Program-made: the position numbers and the translations under genes
NCBI GenBank assembly: GCA_937916415.1
Contig: CALGGH010000139.1
Location: 1 to 6,402, forward strand
Direction of reading: 5' to 3'
Source: an uncultured Lachnospiraceae bacterium
GTDB lineage: Bacteria > Bacillota > Clostridia > Lachnospirales > Lachnospiraceae
Length of the DNA: 6,402 nt
Shown here: piece after piece, positions 1-4,153 of the stretch
Position numbering within the stretch: position 1 is the first letter of the stretch
How the letters are laid out: each line of letters starts with the position of its first letter
The notes under the pieces: generated by a model
What the model saw: the letters and a program-made list of their open reading frames with translations, nothing else
Database searches by the model: none
What the model was told of the DNA's origin: nothing

Positions 1-363
1 TTTATCTTCTAAATTTACCTTTTCAATCATATTTAAGAATTTATTTTTTTGGATATTTTCATCACTTTCATTTTGATTATTTTTCTTTAATTTATAATAA
101 ACCAGAAAGCCATTCGAAATTTTTACATATCTTTTCACTAATTTATGCGCATTAACTCCATTTTCAAGTGGATATGATTCATTTTCATAAATCACTGGAC
201 GATTCATTGTGAAATCCATTATACTTTTCTTTGTGTCATCTTCTTTGGCTCTAAGTTCTTGATACACACTTTTTGACATAATACCATGTATCTTAACTTG
301 TTCTGCCAAATCTTGAATCAGCATTATTAGCGCAGCTGATTTTAAATTATCATTTGTAAACAT
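1..363 (-). CDS. Partial unknown protein, runs off the left edge
   Basis: Reading the minus strand from ATG at 363 gives 121 codons with no stop before the window edge, so the C-terminus is missing. The start is supported by a GGAGG ribosome binding site 8 bases upstream. The protein begins MFTNDNLKSAALIMLIQDLA. A helical-looking N-terminal part is followed by a basic segment at about residues 74-100 (KLVKRYVKIS, then YYKLKKNN) and a charged Asn/Glu/Lys-rich tail. I see no signal peptide or membrane segment and do not recognise a family. The middle section (about residues 61-90) could be a small DNA-binding or regulatory fold, but this is a guess. It has its own promoter-like element at 410-438 and shares the low GC and Lys/Asn/Ile-rich composition of the three genes to its right. 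Confidence 0.75.
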   Translation of the reverse strand, partial: MFTNDNLKSAALIMLIQDLAEQVKIHGIMSKSVYQELRAKEDDTKKSIMDFTMNRPVIYENESYPLENGVNAHKLVKRYVKISNGFLVYYKLKKNNQNESDENIQKNKFLNMIEKVNLEDK

Positions 364-409
364 TAAAATATCCTCCGTGTACATATTTAGAAGTAAAATT
401 CTATTAATA

Positions 410-438
410 TAAATATGCATAAAAACGATACAAACAAA
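410..438 (-). promoter_or_regulatory. Conserved phage-like promoter element, copy D
   Basis: On the minus strand this reads TTTGTTTG (438-431), 13 bases, then CATATTTA (417-410). The same two boxes at the same spacing precede all four genes of the AT-rich block. It starts at the tail of the terminator at 440-469 and ends 46 bases before the ATG at 363, so it is placed to restart transcription after termination. Read as a sigma-A-type promoter it would be TTGTTT, 16 bases, TATTTA, a poor match to consensus. Confidence 0.6.
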
Positions 439-439
439 T

Positions 440-469
440 AAAAAGAGTCCCCAAAAAGGAACTCTTTTT
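440..469 (-). terminator. Intrinsic terminator after the 68-aa gene
   Basis: On the minus strand, AAAAAGAGTTCC pairs with GGGGACTCTTTTT around a short T loop, giving a 12-bp stem and then TTTATTTG. One pair is a U-G wobble only in minus-strand RNA and would be a mismatch (C-A) in plus-strand RNA, which supports minus-strand function. It lies 16 bases past the stop at 486-488. Its T-rich tail merges with the promoter-like element at 410-438. Confidence 0.8.
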
Positions 470-485
470 ATTCACTTAATTTTAG

Positions 486-692
486 TTATGCAATATGTAT
501 GTATCTTTCGTATGGAATGTCTCCCGTAATACGATTCAATATTGCATTGTAGATGTCATTGTAAACAAAACAAATTAATTGTCTGCCAAAAGTTTTTTCA
601 GCATAATTTTCCGCATCATCTATGTTGGCAAATCTTAATATGTCTTTTGACCCATCTTTGTTATCAACTATAATTTCAAAATAATATCCCAT
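486..692 (-). CDS. Hypothetical 68-aa protein, phage-like
   Basis: A small complete protein starting MGYYFEIIVDNKDGSKDILRF. The ATG at 692 has an ideal ribosome binding site, GGAGG with a 6-base spacer. It has its own promoter-like element upstream (733-761) and its own terminator downstream (440-469), which together make a real gene likely despite its size. The sequence alternates hydrophobic and charged residues and probably forms a compact alpha/beta fold: a strand at residues 3-9, a second at about 18-21, a helix at about 23-34 (IDDAENYAEKTF), then further strands. No signal peptide, membrane segment or catalytic motif is visible. I do not recognise a family. Soluble accessory proteins of this size are common in phage genomes. 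Confidence 0.75.
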   Translation of the reverse strand: MGYYFEIIVDNKDGSKDILRFANIDDAENYAEKTFGRQLICFVYNDIYNAILNRITGDIPYERYIHIA

Positions 693-732
693 AAAAAACC
701 TCCTTTTTGAAGTCCTAACAATTTACTTATAT

Positions 733-761
733 TAAATATGGAACATGTTTTTTCAGACGAA
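733..761 (-). promoter_or_regulatory. Conserved phage-like promoter element, copy B
   Basis: On the minus strand, TTCGTCTG (761-754), 13 bases, then CATATTTA (740-733). The upstream box differs from the other three copies at two C-for-T positions, while spacing and downstream box are identical, and the wider downstream core reads TGTTCCATATTTAATATA. It ends 40 bases before the ATG at 692. A small hairpin (TCTGAC/GTCAGA, 768-788) lies just upstream and is not present at the other copies. Confidence 0.6.
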
Positions 762-812
762 TAAGAATCTGACTATCAACTTGTCAGAAATCATATAATA
801 AAAAATAAAAAT

Positions 813-868
813 AGGCCCAAATAAATAGGCCCAAATAAATGAGCCTAAATTAATGAGCCTAAATTAAT
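813..868 (-). terminator. Terminator built from four 14-bp tandem units
   Basis: Four contiguous 14-base units occupy this stretch. On the plus strand there are two copies of AGGCCCAAATAAAT (813-826, 827-840), then two of GAGCCTAAATTAAT (841-854, 855-868). The first pair is nearly complementary to the second. On the minus strand AGGCTC pairs with GGGCCT twice, either as two nested stems or as one inner stem, followed by ATTTTTATTTTTTATT. It lies just past the stop of the kinase-like gene at 884, where a terminator is expected. The pairing uses a U-G wobble in the minus-strand RNA. Confidence 0.7.
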
Positions 869-883
869 GTTTAAAGTCAGGCT

Positions 884-1726
884 TCAACTTCCCTGGTACA
901 TTATGCATATTGCATCATAATCTTCGTCCAGTAAATAATTGCATTCAGTATGGAAATTGCAATCACTAAGCAGATCCAAAATTTTGGTGCGATATTTATT
1001 TGCAGTATCATATTTGTACAAGCTCATTAGTTGTAAAATATCTGCATTCGAAAATCCATAATCTAAGATATAAGAAAGTTCAGCACCATTTTGTACTATA
1101 TTAAATGCTGCACTAAAATTGGCACGAATCATAGTCGCAAGTTCTTTTTGCTCGCATTCAAGTGTGTATTCACTTGTTTTACCATTATTTAACTCAAATT
1201 CATTATTAATAACTTTAATCCCAGCATCTAAATATGCTAAATAATATTTGGCAAGCTCTGAAAACTTAATAGAATCATCATCAACTCGTCTATTCCATTC
1301 TGTTTCATTAAATCCACCACGTCTAATGGCACGATTTTTTCTAATTTCATCAGAAACTTCAACAAAATTGATAACAACATAAGCTGAGCCATATCTTTTA
1401 ATATAATCAATGGCTCCCTGAACGTCTACCACTGCTACATAATCTTTGTCCTTATAATCTGTTAAAAGTGGTGAGCCATAATACCAAACATCTTCTTTAC
1501 CATCAACAAGTGTATTATACGATCTTGATTCAAGTAGTCGTCCGGTCTTTTGCATATCAAAGAATAATTCTTTTGATACAAAATAATAATCACGACCATT
1601 TACTTCCTTTGGACGTTTTGGTCTAGTAGTATATGACACAACTCTTTCAAACTTACCAGATTTTACATCTTTATTGAGAAAATAATCCTTGCCAGATGCA
1701 GATTTTCCAACATAAATTTTAATCAT
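884..1726 (-). CDS. Guanylate-kinase-like protein with C-terminal extension
   Basis: Residues 1 to about 180 form a P-loop kinase domain of the guanylate kinase (GMP to GDP) type. Visible marks are a Walker A loop GKSASGKD (7-14); the GMP-binding stretch SYTTRPKRPKEVNGRDYYF (31-49) with the family's S, R, R, E and D-Y positions; E66; a YYGS motif (82-85); DVQGA (101-105); and an Arg-rich lid, RKNRAIRR (129-136), with RRVDDD after it. The usual Ser/Thr after the Walker lysine is Asp14, and Tyr15 follows where related GKDT-type kinases have Thr. True guanylate kinases are about 190-210 residues; this protein has 280. The extra region, about 181-280, is helical and acidic and matches nothing I know. 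The start is supported by GGAG with an 8-base spacer. In phages such enzymes supply nucleotides for DNA synthesis; GMP as the actual substrate is inferred. Confidence 0.85.
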   Translation of the reverse strand: MIKIYVGKSASGKDYFLNKDVKSGKFERVVSYTTRPKRPKEVNGRDYYFVSKELFFDMQKTGRLLESRSYNTLVDGKEDVWYYGSPLLTDYKDKDYVAVVDVQGAIDYIKRYGSAYVVINFVEVSDEIRKNRAIRRGGFNETEWNRRVDDDSIKFSELAKYYLAYLDAGIKVINNEFELNNGKTSEYTLECEQKELATMIRANFSAAFNIVQNGAELSYILDYGFSNADILQLMSLYKYDTANKYRTKILDLLSDCNFHTECNYLLDEDYDAICIMYQGS

Positions 1727-1766
1727 ATTTTTATCTCCTTTTCTTATTAATTAATAAACTCATTTA

Positions 1767-1795
1767 TAAATATGGAACATTTGATTGCAAACAAA
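1767..1795 (-). promoter_or_regulatory. Conserved phage-like promoter element, copy A
   Basis: On the minus strand, TTTGTTTG (1795-1788), 13 bases, then CATATTTA (1774-1767), with the extended core TGTTCCATATTTATAAAT. It follows directly after the palindromic terminator at 1796-1819 and ends 40 bases before the kinase-like gene's ATG at 1726. Confidence 0.6.
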
Positions 1796-1819
1796 TAAGA
1801 GCCTTATTTAAGGCTCTTA
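1796..1819 (-). terminator. Palindromic terminator overlapping a stop codon
   Basis: Near-perfect palindrome TAAGAGCCTTA / TAAGGCTCTTA with two bases between the arms. In RNA it would fold as an 8-bp stem with an A/U-rich loop. On the minus strand it is followed by TTTGTTTG, a broken U-tract that also serves as the upstream box of the next promoter-like element. The TAA stop of the 91-aa gene (1819-1817) is the first part of the hairpin arm, so gene end and terminator are fused. Confidence 0.7.
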
Positions 1820-2092
1820 TCTAATATACAAATAATAATCTTGATCTAATATTGATTGTTCCAACAAATCTTCTGCTTTAAACCTTGGTAATTTATAAAA
1901 GTTACCATAATATGAAATCAATTTTGCATCATAATCTATGCATAAAAAATTTCCTCTTTCAAAAAGTAATTTAATCCTTTCTGGGGCAACATTATTGATC
2001 CATTTATAATTGTTATTATCTAATATACTTAAAATTTGGTCCCAAAGGTCTTGGTCTTTAAAAAACACAATGCGTTTATTGTTTTTATTCAT
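1817..2092 (-). CDS. Hypothetical 91-aa protein, phage-like
   Basis: A complete small protein starting MNKNNKRIVFFKDQDLWDQI. The ribosome binding site AAGGAG (2109-2104) lies 11 bases before the ATG at 2092, a little further than in the neighbours but with no better in-frame start. It has its own promoter-like element (2126-2154), and its stop codon sits inside the terminator palindrome. The protein is soluble-looking and rich in Asp, Asn and Tyr. A helix is likely at about residues 14-27 (DQDLWDQILSILDN), followed by alternating strand-like segments and an acidic C-terminal part ending DQDYYLYIR. No catalytic motif, signal or membrane segment is visible. I do not recognise a family. Confidence 0.75.
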   Translation of the reverse strand: MNKNNKRIVFFKDQDLWDQILSILDNNNYKWINNVAPERIKLLFERGNFLCIDYDAKLISYYGNFYKLPRFKAEDLLEQSILDQDYYLYIR

Positions 2093-2125
2093 TGTTATAA
2101 CTGCTCCTTATTCATTTTGATATAT

Positions 2126-2154
2126 TAAATATGGAATAAGATGATACAAACAAA
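2126..2154 (-). promoter_or_regulatory. Conserved phage-like promoter element, copy C
   Basis: On the minus strand, TTTGTTTG (2154-2147), 13 bases, then CATATTTA (2133-2126), with the extended core TATTCCATATTTAATATA. It ends 33 bases before the ATG of the 91-aa gene. It follows the small terminator-like hairpin at 2162-2176, as at the other copies. Confidence 0.6.
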
Positions 2155-2161
2155 AAAATGT

Positions 2162-2176
2162 ACCCAATAAATGGGT
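2162..2176 (-). terminator. Orphan terminator-like hairpin at the block edge
   Basis: On the minus strand, ACCCA pairs with TGGGT around a 5-base loop, followed by ACATTTTTTTG. The stem is short, but the layout (hairpin, T-run, promoter-like element) is the same as at the three other gaps of this block. A minus-strand gene should therefore end just to its right, at about 2180-2200. No such gene is visible because the sequence becomes GC-rich there. Confidence 0.5.
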
Positions 2177-2179
2177 CCA

Positions 2180-2244
2180 AATAAATGTTATAAAAGAAGT
2201 GGCATTTTGGGAAGCGTCGAAGAATACCACGGCTTTTGAAGACA
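2180..2244. other. Junction between AT-rich and GC-rich blocks
   Basis: Composition changes sharply around 2185-2205, from AT-rich intergenic DNA to mixed sequence that leads into the lipoprotein gene. No integrase, attachment-site repeat, inverted repeat or insertion sequence end is visible here. The stretch before the lipoprotein ATG shows neither a ribosome binding site nor a recognisable promoter, so the native upstream region of that gene seems to be missing. It could be an insertion boundary or an assembly join. Confidence 0.55.
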
Positions 2245-3312
2245 ATGAAAAAGAATTATAAATTTCTTGCCATGATCCTGGCCCTGGCTTTGGCCGGCGG
2301 TTGCGGCAAGACGGATAAAACAGAAACTAAGGCGGAACCTGCCGCTGAAACGGCAGGTTCCGTTACTGTTGGCTTTTCGCAGCTTGGAGCCGAGTCCGAC
2401 TGGAGAAACGCCAATACGGAGTCCATGCGCGAAACCTTTACGGCCGCGGCTGGATACAACCTGGTGTTTGAGGACGGACAGCAGAAACAGAGCAAGCAGA
2501 TCACCGCGATCAGAAGCTTCATACAGCAGAACGTGGACTACATAGTGCTCGCGCCTGTCACACAGGACGGATGGGATAGCGTGCTGATGGAGGCACGCGA
2601 CGCGGACATCCCGGTGATCATCGTGGACCGCATGGTCGACGTGTCGGTTCCCGATCTGTTTACCTGCTGGGTTGGAAGCGATTTCTATCTGGAAGGACAA
2701 AAGGCCTGCGAATGGCTGTATCGTCATGCCGCCACGCAGGGTGTTCGGGGGCATGACCTGCACATAGTAGACATACAGGGTACGCTGGGCTCATCCGCGC
2801 AGATAGGCAGGACGCGGGGCCTCGAGGAATACTGCAAGCGTTACGGCTGGGACCTGAGGGGAGAAACCAGCGGTGACTTCACCCAGGCCAAGGGACGGGA
2901 AGTAATGGCCCAAATGCTCGTGACCTACAATAACGTCAACGTGGTATATTGCGAAAACGACAACGAGGCATTAGGAGCCCTTGAAGCCATAGAAGCTGCC
3001 GGAAAGCATGCGGGAGGCGACCTGCAGGCAGGAGACATACTCGTCGTGTCATTTGACGGAGTCAATGAAACTGCCATACAATATTGCCTGGACGGTACGA
3101 TAGGCTGCATCGTGGAATGCAATCCTTTGCATGGACCCAGGGTCAAGAGCATCATTGACACGCTGGAGGCCGGACAGATGCCGGACAAGCTGGAATACGT
3201 GAGTGAAACCCTGTACAGCTCCTTTGGATCAGTCGACTCCGTGTCGATAGGGGGTGAGTCCTATCCGGTGACGATACTCACTCAGGAGGTAATTGACAAC
3301 AGGCAGTATTAA
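2245..3312 (+). CDS. YtfQ-like sugar-binding lipoprotein (ABC transporter)
   Basis: An extracellular substrate-binding protein of the periplasmic-binding-protein type I sugar family. It closely follows the pattern of E. coli YtfQ (galactofuranose binding): VTVGFSQLGAESDWR, DGQQKQ, VDYIVLAPVTQDGW, IPVIIVDR, IQGTLGSSAQIGRTRG, SGDFTQAKGREVM and SFDGVNETA appear in order over about residues 40-270. The N-terminus MKKNYKFLAMILALALAGGC is a lipoprotein signal with Cys20 as the likely lipidated residue, although Ala at -3 instead of Leu makes the lipobox imperfect. A charged linker (about 21-38) follows. I chose ATG at 2245 over an upstream in-frame TTG (2236) because it gives the classic signal peptide; neither has a clear ribosome binding site. 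At 355 residues it is full length. No permease or ATPase gene is adjacent, so the sugar and the transporter are unknown. A PilZ gene follows 31 bases downstream. Confidence 0.9.
   Translation: MKKNYKFLAMILALALAGGCGKTDKTETKAEPAAETAGSVTVGFSQLGAESDWRNANTESMRETFTAAAGYNLVFEDGQQKQSKQITAIRSFIQQNVDYIVLAPVTQDGWDSVLMEARDADIPVIIVDRMVDVSVPDLFTCWVGSDFYLEGQKACEWLYRHAATQGVRGHDLHIVDIQGTLGSSAQIGRTRGLEEYCKRYGWDLRGETSGDFTQAKGREVMAQMLVTYNNVNVVYCENDNEALGALEAIEAAGKHAGGDLQAGDILVVSFDGVNETAIQYCLDGTIGCIVECNPLHGPRVKSIIDTLEAGQMPDKLEYVSETLYSSFGSVDSVSIGGESYPVTILTQEVIDNRQY
2333..2362 (+). repeat. Perfect 12-bp hairpin inside the lipoprotein gene
   Basis: CGGAACCTGCCG (2333-2344) and its exact reverse complement CGGCAGGTTCCG (2351-2362) are separated by six bases. 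It lies about 90 bases past the start codon, in the part encoding the linker between the lipid anchor and the binding domain, where protein sequence is little constrained. No T-run follows, so it is not a standard terminator. Confidence 0.85.
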
Positions 3313-3343
3313 GGAGTAAGATATCTATTGTTCGGAGGTTCTT

Positions 3344-3676
3344 ATGGAAGAGAGAAGACGCAGCGAGAGACATCCATTAAGCAGCACGATAGTCATCAAG
3401 AGACTTGACAACGGCAAGACCGAGGAGGTTGAGATCAACATCACGGACGTGTCCAAGACCGGCGTCGGCTTTACCTGTAACGAACCGCTGACCATAGGAG
3501 CCGTATACGAGTCATATCTCCAGATATGGACCAAGGAGACGCTGCATGCATTCCTTGAGATCGTCCGCATCGTCAAGGAAGGCGGCACATTCAGCTACGG
3601 CTGCATCTTTATCGGCATGCCCGAGATGGATTCGTCCAGGATTGCGGTATATGAGACGGTTGAGAGCATGAAGTAA
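3344..3676 (+). CDS. PilZ domain protein, probable c-di-GMP receptor
   Basis: A 110-aa protein that is essentially a single PilZ domain, which binds the second messenger cyclic di-GMP. The two binding motifs are present: RxxxR near the N-terminus (R5-R9 in MEERRRSERHPL) and DxSxxG (D35-V-S-K-T-G40). The remaining strands (about 43-105) have the usual beta-barrel pattern, ending in a helix (SRIAVYETVESMK). There is no extra output domain, so it probably acts by binding a partner protein. The start has GGAGG with a 5-base spacer. The 31-base gap after the lipoprotein gene, with no terminator between, suggests one operon, which would link sugar sensing or uptake with c-di-GMP signalling; this link is inferred. 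The likely operon terminator is at 3838-3888. Confidence 0.88.
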   Translation: MEERRRSERHPLSSTIVIKRLDNGKTEEVEINITDVSKTGVGFTCNEPLTIGAVYESYLQIWTKETLHAFLEIVRIVKEGGTFSYGCIFIGMPEMDSSRIAVYETVESMK

Positions 3677-3685
3677 CATTTGTTA

Positions 3686-3835
3686 GGAACTGTAAATAAC
3701 TTCATAAAGATGTGCAGACCGGATTTTCATGTGCAAGGCGGAGGAAGGAGTCGTAGCGGGCTACGGCGACTGACGACAACGCAGTCACATGGAAATTCAG
3801 ACAAGCAGATTAGGAAGTTATTTGTTTACAGTGCC
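3686..3835. mobile_element. MITE-like palindromic element, 150 bp
   Basis: The ends are imperfect inverted repeats: GGAACTGTAAATAACTTC at the left (3686-3703), and the reverse complement of the right end (3814-3835) reads GGCACTGTAAAC, then AAATAACTTC, with four extra bases. Subterminal parts also pair (3722-3733 with 3786-3798). The centre holds a tight hairpin, GTCGTAG/CTACGGC (3750-3767), so the whole element can fold into one long hairpin. TTA flanks both sides (3683-3685, 3836-3838), a possible 3-bp target duplication. It encodes no transposase and would need one supplied elsewhere. It resembles short palindromic elements scattered in Lachnospiraceae genomes, but no second copy is present here. 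Confidence 0.7.
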
Positions 3836-3837
3836 TT

Positions 3838-3888
3838 AATGATGGTGAATGATCAGATTTAGTCACAGATCTGAGACACATCATTTTT
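3838..3888 (+). terminator. Probable terminator of the lipoprotein-PilZ operon
   Basis: An outer stem AATGATG (3838-3844) / CATCATT (3879-3885) encloses an inner stem TCAGAT (3853-3858) / ATCTGA (3869-3874). The outer arm runs into TTTTT (3884-3888), directly before the first base of the tRNA. Bulges make it weaker than the hairpin at 4073-4117. It is the only terminator candidate between the PilZ gene and the tRNA. Confidence 0.45.
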
Positions 3889-3959
3889 GCAGGGTTAGTA
3901 CATCGGTAGTATATCAGCTTCCCAAGCTGAGGAGGCGGGTTCGATTCCCGTACCCTGCT
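3889..3959 (+). tRNA. tRNA-Gly, anticodon CCC
   Basis: A full cloverleaf can be drawn. The acceptor stem is GCAGGGT (3889-3895) / ACCCTGC (3952-3958) with U as discriminator base (3959), as usual for bacterial tRNA-Gly. The D arm is GTAC/GTAT (3898-3912) with GG in the loop. The anticodon stem is TCAGC/GCTGA (3914-3930) with loop TTCCCAA and anticodon CCC at 3921-3923. The variable loop has four bases, and the T arm is GCGGG/CCCGT with loop TTCGATT (3935-3951). It decodes GGG glycine codons. CCA is not encoded and must be added enzymatically. A seven-T run (3963-3969) just downstream may help end its transcript. Confidence 0.95.
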
Positions 3960-3982
3960 CTCTTTTTTTCATGTCATTCTGT

Positions 3983-4012
3983 TTGACATTAGAGGTTCAA
4001 AGCACTTATAAT
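3983..4012 (+). promoter_or_regulatory. Consensus sigma-A promoter
   Basis: TTGACA (3983-3988) and TATAAT (4007-4012), both perfect hexamers, separated by 18 bases. Transcription would start near 4018-4020, giving a short RNA that meets a strong terminator at 4073-4117. It points towards the AlkZ-related gene at 4154. Confidence 0.85.
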
Positions 4013-4018
4013 GAACCT

Positions 4019-4117
4019 AACCAGAGAGCCGAACGGTAGACACGACCTACCCGCCGGCAATTAAGAGACTACAAAAAGTAGCACCTCAGATTGTCAGGTC
4101 AGAGGGTGCTACTTTTT
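4019..4117 (+). ncRNA. Candidate small RNA or attenuator leader, about 100 nt
   Basis: The stretch lies between a consensus promoter and a strong intrinsic terminator, without a convincing open reading frame that starts after the expected transcription start. Its first half folds as a hairpin: GCCG (4028-4031) with CGGC (4055-4058) outside, a 3x3 internal loop, then GGTAG (4035-4039) with CTACC (4047-4051) closing the loop ACACGAC. A linker follows, with CTAC (4069-4072), which could pair with GTAG in the terminator's 5' arm (4078-4081) or in the upstream hairpin (4036-4039). This gives possible alternative folds. The next gene starts 36 bases after the terminator and has no clear promoter of its own, so the RNA may control it as a riboswitch-like or protein-responsive leader. 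I cannot assign it to a known class; an independent small RNA is equally possible. Confidence 0.5.
4073..4117 (+). terminator. Strong intrinsic terminator before the AlkZ-related gene
   Basis: AAAAAGTAGCACC (4073-4085) is the exact reverse complement of GGTGCTACTTTTT (4105-4117): a 13-bp stem with its U-tract built in. The loop of 19 bases is fairly large. The A-run on the 5' side means it could also work on the other strand. Confidence 0.85.
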
Positions 4118-4153
4118 GCTTATGCTATTTTTTTGATTGAGTAAGAGGTAGAC

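Noticed and set aside
1..2185. Complete prophage or integrated element
   Set aside because: No integrase, structural gene, attachment repeat or second boundary is visible; only the phage-like style of four genes supports phage origin.
2188..2763. Minus-strand open frame of 191 codons opposite the lipoprotein gene
   Set aside because: It overlaps a clear YtfQ-like gene, has no ribosome binding site, and its translation (many His, Arg, Ser) has no protein-like pattern. Its stop happens to lie in the AT-rich block.
3680..3862. 60-codon plus-strand open frame after the PilZ gene
   Set aside because: It lies almost wholly inside the palindromic MITE-like element, has no ribosome binding site, and its sequence is explained by the inverted repeats.
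4011..4063. Short leader peptide reading frame (ATG at 4011, 17 codons) before the terminator
   Set aside because: Its ATG overlaps the -10 box and would lie upstream of the expected transcription start, and it has no ribosome binding site.
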